Shown here piece after piece: positions 7,190-16,042 of a stretch of 64,000 nucleotides of DNA. Numbering within the stretch: position 1 is the first letter of the stretch; every line of letters starts with the position of its first letter. The position numbers and the translations under genes are program-made. Under the pieces are notes generated by a model, which worked only from the letters and a program-made list of their open reading frames with translations, made no database searches and was not told the DNA's origin. The stretch comes from Pseudoalteromonas flavipulchra NCIMB 2033 = ATCC BAA-314 (GTDB lineage Bacteria; Pseudomonadota; Gammaproteobacteria; Enterobacterales; Alteromonadaceae): the NCBI GenBank assembly GCA_000814665.1, contig JWIH01000025.1, positions 124,001 through 188,000 of the forward strand, read 5' to 3'.

Positions 7190-9466
7190 ATGGCATTAAC
7201 ACATAACTTGGGTTTTCCACGCGTAGGCAAAAAGCGTGAACTTAAATTTGCAGTAGAACGCTATTGGTCAGGCGACTTAACACAAGTCGAATTAATCGCG
7301 GAAGGAAAACGCATTCGTGCAGAAAACTGGGCATTGCAAGCTGACGCTGGTGTTGACCTTCTCCCTGTAGGCGATTTTGCTTGGTATGATCACGTGTTGA
7401 ATATTTCATTGCTTGTCGGCGCTATTCCTAGTCGTCATAAAAATGATGAGTCGGTAAATCTCGATACTTTGTTTCGGATTGGCAGAGGGCGAGCACCTAG
7501 CGGCTGTGCGTGTGCTGCAAGTGAAATGACGAAATGGTTCAACACCAATTATCATTACATCGTCCCCGAGTTAACTCAAACGCAGGAATTTTCCCTAACT
7601 TGGACGGAGTTGTTTACTCAAGTAGAAGAAGCACAATTACTTGGCTACCAAGCAAAGCCCGTATTGATCGGCCCGGTAACCTATCTCTACTTAGCTAAAT
7701 GCGTTGGTCAAGAGTTCGATAAATTGGCTTTATTAGATAAGTTATTGATTGTATATCAGCAGGTACTTACCAAGCTTGCAGAGCAAGGCGTCGAGTGGGT
7801 ACAAATTGATGAACCTATTTTAGCATTGGAAATCGATGATGCTTATCGCAACGCGCTGCGCCGGAGTTTTGATGCGTTGAGCGGCCAAGGAGTAAAAGTG
7901 TTGTTGGCCAGTTATTTTGACTCCGTACAAGCGCATGTTGAAGATATCCGGTCTTACCCTGTAGAAGGCGTACATTTTGACTGCGTAACGGCAAACTACG
8001 ACTTGGCTGCGTTAGAGAAAGTAGTTGGGAAGGATAGCGTACTGTCTCTCGGGGTTGTGAATGGTCGTAACATTTGGCGCTCGGATCTTGAAGGTGTATA
8101 TCAGCAACTTGCTCTGGTTCATGAACGTCGTGGTAATAATCTCTGGCTTGCTCCTTCATGCTCATTATTACATACGCCAGTCGACTTAGATCAAGAGCAA
8201 AAGCTTGATAGTGAGTTAAAGTCTTGGCTCGCATTTGCCAAACAAAAAGGGCAAGAGCTGGCATTATTGAAAAATGCATTGGAGCAGCGTGATATTACCC
8301 AGTTGGTCGAATATTCTAAGCCTGTAAAAGCGCGTTTGACCTCTACTCGGGTGAATAATAATGAGGTGCAGCAGCGTGTTTCAGCGCTTACAGCAAAAGA
8401 CGGTCAACGTAATAGTGAATTCGCAACCAGAATTAAAAAACAAGCACAGTCGCTAAATTTACCCTTATTGCCAACCACAACGATAGGCTCTTTCCCACAA
8501 ACCCAAGCGATCCGTAAGGCACGACGTGATTATAAAGCGGGTACGTTGAGTGTTGATGCTTATCAAAGCCAGATGGAAGCGGAGATCCGTTATGCCGTTG
8601 AAGAACAAGAAGCGCTTAACTTAGATGTGCTGGTTCATGGCGAAGCAGAGCGCAATGATATGGTTGAGTACTTTGGTGAATTACTCGAAGGTTTTGCCTT
8701 TACTCAGTTTGGTTGGGTGCAAAGTTATGGTTCGCGCTGTGTTAAGCCCCCTGTGATCTGGGGTGATGTCTCGCGTGCGGCACCAATGACAGTTAATTGG
8801 ACGAGTTATGCACAGAGCTTAACCAAAAAACCGATGAAGGGCATGCTAACAGGGCCTGTGACTATTTTATTTTGGTCGTTTGTCAGAGATGACTTAGACA
8901 AGCCGAGCATCGCGAATCAAATCGCATTAGCACTGAGAGATGAAGTGGTAGATTTGCAAAATGCAGGGATTAAGGTGATCCAAATCGATGAACCTGCATT
9001 TAGAGAGGGGATGCCACTCAAAGCCAGTCAGTGGCAAACCTACTTAGCGTGGGCGGCGTATGCGTTTAGGGTATCTGCAAGTGGTGTGAATGACGAAACA
9101 CAGATCCATACGCATATGTGTTATTCGGAGTTTAACGATATTATCGCCGCCATAGCGGATATGGATGCGGACGTGATCACAATTGAAACGTCACGTTCAA
9201 ATATGACCTTACTTGACGCCTTTGAAGATTTTGACTACCCCAATGACATCGGGCCTGGTGTTTATGATATTCACACGCCAAACGTCCCTGAGGTGGCATG
9301 GATAAAAGATTTAATTCACAAAGCAGCGAAGAAAATCCCGGTAGAAAGATTATGGGTGAATCCAGATTGTGGGCTAAAAACCCGAGCATGGCCAGAAACC
9401 CGAGCTGCACTTGAGAATATGGTGACAGCAACTAAGGAGCTTAGAAGCGAATTAGGGGAAAGTTAA
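7190..9466 (+). CDS. metE: Cobalamin-independent methionine synthase
   Basis: A 758-residue enzyme that transfers the methyl group of 5-methyltetrahydropteroyl-tri-L-glutamate to homocysteine, the last step of methionine synthesis. The N-terminal half begins GFPRVGKKRELKFAVERYW. The catalytic C-terminal half keeps the zinc ligands in HTHMCYSEF and NPDCGLKTR and the homocysteine site around IGSFPQT. Length fits E. coli MetE (753). ATG at 7190 is chosen because MALTHNLGFPR matches family starts and GACGGA precedes it; 21 further in-frame codons upstream look untranslated. Control by the divergent metR and by MetJ-like boxes is expected. No cobalamin riboswitch is evident upstream. Confidence 0.97.
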   Translation: MALTHNLGFPRVGKKRELKFAVERYWSGDLTQVELIAEGKRIRAENWALQADAGVDLLPVGDFAWYDHVLNISLLVGAIPSRHKNDESVNLDTLFRIGRGRAPSGCACAASEMTKWFNTNYHYIVPELTQTQEFSLTWTELFTQVEEAQLLGYQAKPVLIGPVTYLYLAKCVGQEFDKLALLDKLLIVYQQVLTKLAEQGVEWVQIDEPILALEIDDAYRNALRRSFDALSGQGVKVLLASYFDSVQAHVEDIRSYPVEGVHFDCVTANYDLAALEKVVGKDSVLSLGVVNGRNIWRSDLEGVYQQLALVHERRGNNLWLAPSCSLLHTPVDLDQEQKLDSELKSWLAFAKQKGQELALLKNALEQRDITQLVEYSKPVKARLTSTRVNNNEVQQRVSALTAKDGQRNSEFATRIKKQAQSLNLPLLPTTTIGSFPQTQAIRKARRDYKAGTLSVDAYQSQMEAEIRYAVEEQEALNLDVLVHGEAERNDMVEYFGELLEGFAFTQFGWVQSYGSRCVKPPVIWGDVSRAAPMTVNWTSYAQSLTKKPMKGMLTGPVTILFWSFVRDDLDKPSIANQIALALRDEVVDLQNAGIKVIQIDEPAFREGMPLKASQWQTYLAWAAYAFRVSASGVNDETQIHTHMCYSEFNDIIAAIADMDADVITIETSRSNMTLLDAFEDFDYPNDIGPGVYDIHTPNVPEVAWIKDLIHKAAKKIPVERLWVNPDCGLKTRAWPETRAALENMVTATKELRSELGES

Positions 9467-9477
9467 TCTAAACCAGG

Positions 9478-9515
9478 CCACATACTTCATTGTTTATATA
9501 CAGTGAATTATGTGG
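9478..9515. terminator. Hairpin between metE and the convergent c-di-GMP gene
   Basis: Arms CCACATA (9478-9484) and TATGTGG (9509-9515), extended inward by TTCA/TGAA pairing, make a strong stem in the convergent gap. There is no T-tract, so it may terminate weakly or stabilise 3' ends. Confidence 0.45.
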
Positions 9516-9524
9516 CGAGTGTAT

Positions 9525-11885
9525 CTAGCTTCTACTCAGTAAAAATGCCATCGCTTGATCTGCGGCTAATGGTTTAGAAACAATATAGCCTTGACCAAAC
9601 TGACAGCCTTTTTGCTTTAATAGCTGCCACTGGGTTTCGAGCTCGATACCTTCAGCGACAACGGTTAGGTTAAGTGATTGTGCAAGTTTCAAAATCGCAT
9701 CAACTAGCGGGTTTTCTCTTTCAGTTAGTTGGTCAATAAAGCTCTTATCAATTTTAAGCACATGAATGGGGAGCTGGTGCAAATAACCTAAAGCAGAGTA
9801 ACCGGTGCCAAAGTCGTCAAGGTAAAGCTTCACTCCAAGGGATTCTAATCCTTGAATAATTTTGGTTGCGAGGGCGAGGTTTGCTATCAATCCAGATTCT
9901 GTGATTTCCAAACATAAAGAGCCAGGTGCAAGCTCATAATGATGATAAAGTTGCTGAATTGTATCTACGAACTCTAAGCTTGCGAAATGTCGCGACGAAA
10001 CATTTACGGTAACACGAGTCTTCGGCAGCTTTTGCGCTTTCCAGCGTTTGAGTTGTTTGGCTGCTAATTCCAACAAATGTAAGTCAAGCTCAATGATCTG
10101 TCCGGTTTGCTCTGCAATTGGAATAAAAGCATCTGGAGAAACGAGCCCGTTTTTGGGGTGAAACCAACGGACAAGGGCTTCAAAGCTTACAATAGCGCCA
10201 GTCGTGAGAGAAAATATCGGTTGATAATACAGCGCAAATTCATTGTTTTTTATGCCATGTTGCAGATCATTTTCAATATCGGCTTGCTGTTTCAGGCGCT
10301 TGCGCATGGCATTATTAAAATAGCAGACTTGACCCCGACCCGAAGATTTTGCTTCGTACATGGCGGCATCTGCTTGCTGAAGTAAATTAATTGCGCTATC
10401 GGACTCGTTATCAGTGAACGCAACGCCAATACTGCCAGACGCTTGCAGAACATGACCATCTATATGAAGGGGCTTGGTTATAGCCGTGGTGATCCTATCA
10501 AGCAGCAGAGTGACTTGTTGCCTGTCTTGGACATTTTCCATAAAAATCGCAAACTCATCACCCCCGAGCCGTGCAAAGGTGTCGGTTTTGCGAATACAGC
10601 CATTTATCATCTCGACAATAGCAATCAAGAAATGGTCGCCAACATCGTGGCCAAGTGAGTCATTAATGCTTTTAAATCTGTCTAAATCGAGATAGATCAG
10701 GCAGTGCAAATTAGAGGACTCCACTCGCGCTAGTCTCAAAATGGCATGTTTGATCCGCTCTAATAATAAATAACGATTGGCAAGGCCCGTTAAATCGTCG
10801 TGCAAGGCTCGATGTTCTAGCGCCTGCCTTGAAAGCTGCCGGTCTATGGCCATGCTGACTTGACGACTTATATAAGTCAAAATAGATAAATCATGATTCA
10901 CGAAAGCTTGGTCGTTATTGTAGCTTTGCAGCACAATCACGCCCTGATATTGATCATTAACCAAAAATGGTACGCCTAACCAAGAGCGTGGCGAGCGACC
11001 CACCATTTTAAAGTCACCCCGCGTGATATGCATTCTAAATTGATCGTTATCACACAGCAGTGGTCGTTGATTCTTCAGAATATAGTAGGATGCAGTATGC
11101 TTAATCTGATCTTTTGATACTTTTTGGTGTGCATTACATTTTTCGCCTCCCTCAATCAAATAATCGATTTCTAAAATATCCTGTTGAGTATCATAAAGGC
11201 CGATAAAGAAATTCTCGGCGCAAAGCTGAGAGGCAATGATTTTATATAAGTCATCATAAAAAGCTTCAAGGTTCTCAAAGCGGTAAGTAATATTCGCAAT
11301 TTTAAGCAGGGACTTTTCTAAATTCTGTGCTTGGTGTAACTGGGCAATCGTGGTTTGGAGGTTTTCTAAGGTGCGTAACTGATGGATTTTGGCACTGAGC
11401 AGATGTGCGACCGTCGATAATATTTGTAAATGCGCGGAGGTAAAATAATCAGCCTCTGGATGCTCACAGTCAATCACACCGATTAAGTGGTCGTCATACT
11501 CAAGTGGTACACAAAGCTCTGACATGGCTGGTCGTAAGTCAGCAATATACATGGGGTGAGCGGCGACGTTTCCAGAAATAAAGGGCTCTCTAGTCGTTGC
11601 GACTTGCCCCGTAATACCTGAACCAATCTTTATCTTGGTTTGTTCAACACGATAATCCCCATTAGCATGGGAAACGCCCATACTCGCAGCGACTTCTAGA
11701 TACTCTTGATAAGGATCAGCGAGATAGATAACACAATCTACAAACCCCAGTCGATTAACGACCTGTGTTGTAACGTATTCAAATAATTCGTCAAGTTTGG
11801 TTAGATGCAGCAGCGAGGAAGAAAATTGGTTAATGATGCTAAGCTGCTCAGTTTTTGATTCTAATTTTTGGTTCTCAGATAGCAT
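9525..11885 (-). CDS. GAF-GAF-GGDEF-EAL cyclic-di-GMP protein
   Basis: A 786-residue cytoplasmic protein with two GAF sensor domains (about residues 10-165 and 190-350), a GGDEF diguanylate cyclase domain (about 360-520) and an EAL phosphodiesterase domain (about 530-780). The GGDEF motif is intact (ARLGGDEFAIF). An RxxD inhibitory site (RKTD) lies five residues before it. The EAL side is also complete, with EALVRW, DDFGTGYSALGYL and VVAEGIE. Both activities are therefore possible, and the net direction cannot be read from sequence. There is no membrane segment, so a small cytosolic ligand or redox signal at the GAF domains is likely. It is transcribed alone. Confidence 0.92.
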   Translation of the reverse strand: MLSENQKLESKTEQLSIINQFSSSLLHLTKLDELFEYVTTQVVNRLGFVDCVIYLADPYQEYLEVAASMGVSHANGDYRVEQTKIKIGSGITGQVATTREPFISGNVAAHPMYIADLRPAMSELCVPLEYDDHLIGVIDCEHPEADYFTSAHLQILSTVAHLLSAKIHQLRTLENLQTTIAQLHQAQNLEKSLLKIANITYRFENLEAFYDDLYKIIASQLCAENFFIGLYDTQQDILEIDYLIEGGEKCNAHQKVSKDQIKHTASYYILKNQRPLLCDNDQFRMHITRGDFKMVGRSPRSWLGVPFLVNDQYQGVIVLQSYNNDQAFVNHDLSILTYISRQVSMAIDRQLSRQALEHRALHDDLTGLANRYLLLERIKHAILRLARVESSNLHCLIYLDLDRFKSINDSLGHDVGDHFLIAIVEMINGCIRKTDTFARLGGDEFAIFMENVQDRQQVTLLLDRITTAITKPLHIDGHVLQASGSIGVAFTDNESDSAINLLQQADAAMYEAKSSGRGQVCYFNNAMRKRLKQQADIENDLQHGIKNNEFALYYQPIFSLTTGAIVSFEALVRWFHPKNGLVSPDAFIPIAEQTGQIIELDLHLLELAAKQLKRWKAQKLPKTRVTVNVSSRHFASLEFVDTIQQLYHHYELAPGSLCLEITESGLIANLALATKIIQGLESLGVKLYLDDFGTGYSALGYLHQLPIHVLKIDKSFIDQLTERENPLVDAILKLAQSLNLTVVAEGIELETQWQLLKQKGCQFGQGYIVSKPLAADQAMAFLLSRS

Positions 11886-12070
11886 ACATATTTCTCATGA
11901 AAAGATGCTACTAAGTTAACTTAAATTGTACATATTTACCAATATTGTGAAAAATGAAAACGAGCTAAAAGTAAACTTACAAAATGAAATAATCTGCGGT
12001 TGGCCTGAAAAACTTTACTAACACCTATGTGCAGCCTATGATCGGGCAAATTCAGCAGTGGAAGAGAGCA

Positions 12071-13108
12071 ATGACGAGCAAACAAACGCTAACGATTACA
12101 CGACCAGATGATTGGCATGTACACCTACGTGATGGTGATGTCTTGGTCGACACGGTAAGAGATATTAGTCGCTACATGGGCCGCGCGATTATCATGCCAA
12201 ACCTTGTACCACCAGCAACTTGCACAGAGACTGCTTTGGCTTATCGTGACCGCATTATGGCCGCTAATCCTCAAGGTAACTTTCAGCCTCTAATGGTGTT
12301 ATATCTTACGGATAACACGACTCCTGAAGAAATCAAAAAAGCGAAAGCAACCGGCCATATTGTTGCTGCTAAGTTGTATCCAGCCGGTGCAACGACAAAC
12401 TCAGCATCGGGTGTAACGGATATTGAAAATGTATATCCAGCGCTCGAAGCGATGCAAGAAGTTGGCATGTTACTACTCGTGCACGGTGAAGTGACGGACT
12501 CTTCTATTGATATTTTTGATAGAGAAAAAGTATTCCTTGAGACGAAACTAGCCAAAGTCGTTGATAACTTCCCGACGTTAAAAATTGTACTCGAACATAT
12601 CACAACAAAAGACGCAGTTGATTTTGTTAATCAAGCGCCTGACAACGTTGCTGCAACTATCACAGCTCATCATTTGCTTTATAACCGCAATCATATGTTG
12701 GCTGGTGGCATTCGTCCTCACTATTATTGCTTGCCTATCTTAAAGCGTAATACGCATCAACAGGCGTTAATTGAAGCGGCGACAAGCGGAAGTAAAAAAT
12801 TCTTCTTGGGCACAGACTCAGCCCCTCATGCGAAAGATAAAAAAGAAGCTGCATGTGGCTGTGCCGGTGCATACACTGCACATGCCGCAATTGAGCTATA
12901 TGCAGAGGCATTTGAAGATGCTAATGCGCTTGATAAGTTAGAAGGCTTTGCGAGTCACTTTGGTCCGGACTTTTATGACTTACCGCGCAATTCAGATACC
13001 ATCACGATGACTAAGTCTCCTTGGCAAGTGCCTGATACATACAAATTAGGTGAAGGAACGGTTGTGCCAATTAAAGCTGGGTCAACAATTGATTGGAAAG
13101 TTGAATAA
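12071..13108 (+). CDS. pyrC: Dihydroorotase
   Basis: A 345-residue zinc amidohydrolase that cyclises N-carbamoyl-L-aspartate to dihydroorotate in pyrimidine synthesis. The first metal motif DDWHVHLRDG, the segment AAKLYPAGATTNS holding the carboxylated lysine, the histidine-rich ITAHHLLYNRNHM and the final acid motif LGTDSAPHAKDKK are all visible. It is the short, E. coli PyrC-like class (348 residues). ATG at 12071 is preferred over an in-frame ATG 14 codons upstream because it follows GGAAGAG at proper spacing and matches family N-termini. A strong terminator follows. Confidence 0.96.
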   Translation: MTSKQTLTITRPDDWHVHLRDGDVLVDTVRDISRYMGRAIIMPNLVPPATCTETALAYRDRIMAANPQGNFQPLMVLYLTDNTTPEEIKKAKATGHIVAAKLYPAGATTNSASGVTDIENVYPALEAMQEVGMLLLVHGEVTDSSIDIFDREKVFLETKLAKVVDNFPTLKIVLEHITTKDAVDFVNQAPDNVAATITAHHLLYNRNHMLAGGIRPHYYCLPILKRNTHQQALIEAATSGSKKFFLGTDSAPHAKDKKEAACGCAGAYTAHAAIELYAEAFEDANALDKLEGFASHFGPDFYDLPRNSDTITMTKSPWQVPDTYKLGEGTVVPIKAGSTIDWKVE

Positions 13109-13148
13109 GACTTAAACAAAGTGTAATTAAATCTTCTTAATTCTAACT

Positions 13149-13174
13149 AAAAAGCGCCATTATGGCGCTTTTTT
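13149..13174 (+). terminator. Rho-independent terminator of pyrC
   Basis: GCGCCAT (13154-13160) pairs with ATGGCGC (13162-13168), is preceded by five A, and is followed by six T. Confidence 0.92.
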
Positions 13175-13275
13175 AGTAACAAAATTAAAATTCATAGAAT
13201 ACAATTTGTTTTTTATTAATTTTAATATAGTATTCAATATAAATATTAAAACTAAGCTTAATTGAGAGAGTATCA

Positions 13276-13581
13276 ATGCGTGAGATCAAGTCTTTTATTA
13301 AAAATGCAAGCTACGGTGATTTGGAAAAAGCGTTAGAGCTTATTCAAAAAGCACTGGACGAGCAAAAGGAACAACAGCAGGCTAAAGAAGAAGTATTGGC
13401 TATGCTGAAAGAAAAAGGACTTACGCTTGATGATTTAGTAGGCTCTACGCCAGCTGACCGTCGTTCTAAAGTAAAAGCAAAATACCGTATTGAAAAAGAC
13501 GGTGAAGTAATTGAGTGGACTGGCCGTGGTAAAACACCTAAAGTATTCCAAGGTGTTAACCTAGATGATTATCTAATCTAA
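13276..13581 (+). CDS. H-NS-like nucleoid protein
   Basis: A 101-residue protein. Residues about 1-55 are a charged helical oligomerisation region rich in Glu, Lys and Gln. The C-terminus contains KYRIEKDGEVIEWTGRGKTPKVFQ, the DNA-binding signature of the H-NS/StpA family (a WTGRGKTP-type loop that inserts in the minor groove). It is shorter than E. coli H-NS (137 residues), as in many marine gammaproteobacteria. It likely silences A/T-rich DNA. ATG follows GAGAGAG. The approximately 100 bp upstream are very A/T-rich, consistent with autoregulation. A terminator follows, so it is monocistronic. Confidence 0.86.
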   Translation: MREIKSFIKNASYGDLEKALELIQKALDEQKEQQQAKEEVLAMLKEKGLTLDDLVGSTPADRRSKVKAKYRIEKDGEVIEWTGRGKTPKVFQGVNLDDYLI

Positions 13582-13640
13582 CAATACTTTATTATGAAGG
13601 TTGTTCGGTATTGAACAGCTTTTTAAAATAGCCGAAATAA

Positions 13641-13669
13641 AAGGCGTATCTTATGGATACGCCTTTTTT
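13641..13669 (+). terminator. Rho-independent terminator of the H-NS-like gene
   Basis: GGCGTATC (13643-13650) pairs with GATACGCC (13656-13663), followed by six T. Confidence 0.9.
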
Positions 13670-13692
13670 GACTTAATTATTTATATCCTGAG

Positions 13693-15435
13693 GTGCTTAT
13701 TTACGTTTTAAGACCTTACCAACAAGAAGCGGTACAAAATACGCTGAATCACTTTCGCAAATCAAGCGAGTCAGCTGTCATTGTGTTACCTACAGGCGCC
13801 GGAAAGAGTCTCGTGATTGCGGAGCTTGCACGACTTGCGAAGCACAAAATATTAGTATTGACTCATGTTAAAGAGCTCGTAGAGCAAAATGCACAAAAAT
13901 ATAAAAGCTATGGATTACAAGCGAGTATTTTTTCTGCTGGATTAAAAGAAAAGTCGTTACAGCACCAGGTGACTTTTGCCAGTGTGCAGTCATTGTCTCG
14001 AAACTTATCACAACTCAATCAATTTTATTCATTAGTTATCATTGACGAATGTCACCGAGTGAGTGGGGAAGATAATAGTCAGTATCAGCAAATTTTAAAC
14101 CAACTGGCTCAGTTTAATCCTGAACTAAAGTTACTGGGCTTAACAGCAACGCCTTATCGATTGGGTATGGGGTGGATATATCATAAGCATTATCACGGTT
14201 TTGTTAGAGGAAAAGCTGAATCACCATTTAAGCAGTGTATTTACGAATTACCACTTAGATATATGATAAAAAATTCGTATCTGACGCCGCCTAATAAAAT
14301 TGATCCTGCCGTTGAAAATTATGATTTTTCTAGTTTAAGTACAGATTCATTTGGACGTTATTCAGAATCTGATATGAATACATTATTACAAGCACAAACC
14401 CGTGCAACAAAGAGCATTATCACTCATTTATTGGCGCTCAGTGAAAATAGGGCGGGAGTAATGATTTTTGCCGCGACGGTTATGCATGCAAAAGAAATTC
14501 TTGGCTATTTACCCACGCAATATAGTGCGCTGATCACGGGTGAAACCAAATCTGCCGTGAGAGATGCACTTATCGTCCAGTTCAAAAATAGAGAAATTAA
14601 GTATTTGGTTAATGTTTCTGTGCTGACCACCGGGTTTGACGCGCCTCATGTTGATGTTATTGCTATCTTGAGACCCACGGAATCCGTGAGCCTCTATCAG
14701 CAGATTGTAGGCAGAGGACTTAGGTTAGACGAAAACAAGGAAGACTGTTTTGTCATTGATTATGCAGGCAACGACTTTGACTTATTTGCACCTGAAGTGG
14801 GAAGTAAAAAGCCAAATTCAGACAATGAGCCCGTACAGGTGCTGTGTCCAGGTTGTGGCTTTGCCAATATTTTCTGGGGCAAGGTAGATGAGCAAGGCAA
14901 GCTTATTGAGCATTTTGGTAGGCGCTGTCAGGGATTGCTTGAAGACGATGAAGGTCACTCGCAGCAGTGTGATTATCGTTTTAAGTTTAAAGAATGTGAG
15001 CAATGCGGTGCAGAAAATGATATTGCTGCAAGGCAATGCCATCAGTGCGGCGGAATAATGGCCGACCCAGATGATAAGTTGCGTGCAGCACTGAATTTAA
15101 AACATGCAATGGTGCTACGCTGCAGCGGATTATGTGGCGAAGTGCTCAGTGGCAATAAATTAAAAATTACTTACTTTGATGAGGATGGGGCAAGTTGTAG
15201 TGAAGTCTATGACTTTTCTAATCAAAAGAGTCTATTTATATTCCACCAGCAATTTGCAAAGCGGCGAAAATCTACGTCGGCACCTGCAAAATGGCAGTCA
15301 GCTGAAGAAGTAATAGACATTGACTTGATTGCTCCGGATTTCGTGATTGCTAAATTACACAAGAAGTTTGGTTGGCAGGTTTCTGAAAAGTTGTTTGATT
15401 ATCAAGGTAGCTACAGAAAGGCTGACAAAAGTTAG
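13693..15435 (+). CDS. radD: RadD (YejH) DNA helicase-like ATPase
   Basis: A 580-residue superfamily 2 ATPase closely similar in order and motifs to E. coli RadD/YejH, which acts in double-strand-break repair with RecA and SSB. Visible are the Q-like start RPYQQEAV, Walker A LPTGAGKS, the box II variant DECHR, motif III GLTATPYRLG, and motifs V and VI VLTTGFDAP and QQIVGRGLR. The C-terminal half holds the zinc-binding cysteines CPGCGFAN, CEQCGAEN and CHQCGG. GTG at 13693 gives an N-terminus (MLIYVLRPYQQ) of the same length as E. coli RadD, though an AGG directly abuts it and spacing is poor. It lies directly after the H-NS-like terminator. Confidence 0.92.
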   Translation: MLIYVLRPYQQEAVQNTLNHFRKSSESAVIVLPTGAGKSLVIAELARLAKHKILVLTHVKELVEQNAQKYKSYGLQASIFSAGLKEKSLQHQVTFASVQSLSRNLSQLNQFYSLVIIDECHRVSGEDNSQYQQILNQLAQFNPELKLLGLTATPYRLGMGWIYHKHYHGFVRGKAESPFKQCIYELPLRYMIKNSYLTPPNKIDPAVENYDFSSLSTDSFGRYSESDMNTLLQAQTRATKSIITHLLALSENRAGVMIFAATVMHAKEILGYLPTQYSALITGETKSAVRDALIVQFKNREIKYLVNVSVLTTGFDAPHVDVIAILRPTESVSLYQQIVGRGLRLDENKEDCFVIDYAGNDFDLFAPEVGSKKPNSDNEPVQVLCPGCGFANIFWGKVDEQGKLIEHFGRRCQGLLEDDEGHSQQCDYRFKFKECEQCGAENDIAARQCHQCGGIMADPDDKLRAALNLKHAMVLRCSGLCGEVLSGNKLKITYFDEDGASCSEVYDFSNQKSLFIFHQQFAKRRKSTSAPAKWQSAEEVIDIDLIAPDFVIAKLHKKFGWQVSEKLFDYQGSYRKADKS

Positions 15436-15470
15436 CCTTTCTGTATAAAAATCGGATTTTCTGTGGCGGT

Positions 15471-15803
15471 TTATTCTTCAGAGGCCATTAAGCCCCAGCC
15501 ATCACCATATCCTTCATAACCATTGGCAATGCTTTCAAGGTATTGCTCCGTCTGACTCAGTAGCTCGTGCATCGGGACCATAGTCACCGTGGTGATCACT
15601 TCCCAAACACCAGTGTCAGGACATTGTTGTAACTGGGTTTTCGGTGCTAATTCGTCTTTCTCAATCGCACCAATGAAACGCTTAGCATCATCAGCTTGCT
15701 CGAAAAGAATATAAAAATCGATATTCTGCATTTGCGTCAGATCAACGCCAGCAGCGGCAATCTCAGCTAGAAGCTCACCGTTATCATCATTTGGGAATTG
15801 CAT
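15471..15803 (-). CDS. RraB-like ribonuclease E regulator family protein
   Basis: A 110-residue acidic protein. The C-terminal segment ELLSQTEQYLESIANGYEGYGDGWGLM and the fold-defining pattern (FYILFEQADDAKRFI, later WEVITTVTMVP) match the RraB/DUF1260 family. In E. coli the founding member inhibits RNase E. Whether this copy does so is unknown, since it diverges from RraB at the N-terminus. ATG at 15801-15803 with GAGTGAA upstream is chosen over a TTG seven codons earlier. It converges on radD with only 35 bp between. The 239 bp upstream, before tamA, show no other supported gene. Confidence 0.7.
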   Translation of the reverse strand: MQFPNDDNGELLAEIAAAGVDLTQMQNIDFYILFEQADDAKRFIGAIEKDELAPKTQLQQCPDTGVWEVITTVTMVPMHELLSQTEQYLESIANGYEGYGDGWGLMASEE

Positions 15804-16042
15804 AATTTCACTCTGCAGGTTCAATTGCTGCTATTGTCCGTCATCTTCAAGAAAATAAAAAGGATGAATGTAAATAAATGTGCGATAAAACCCACTGCGT
15901 TACAACAAAATACACCCTATGTTCAGCTTAAGCTCAGTAAAATTGCACTTTCTCTGAAAAGTCGTTTTACAGTATCCATTTTCACAAGCACAATGGCATT
16001 ATCGATGCCCATAAGTCGCGATATTTAGGTCGTTTTATTTTA

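Noticed and set aside
15798..16028. Plus-strand 76-codon open frame before tamA
   Set aside because: It overlaps the RraB-like gene start on the opposite strand, lacks a good ribosome site and shows no familiar motifs.
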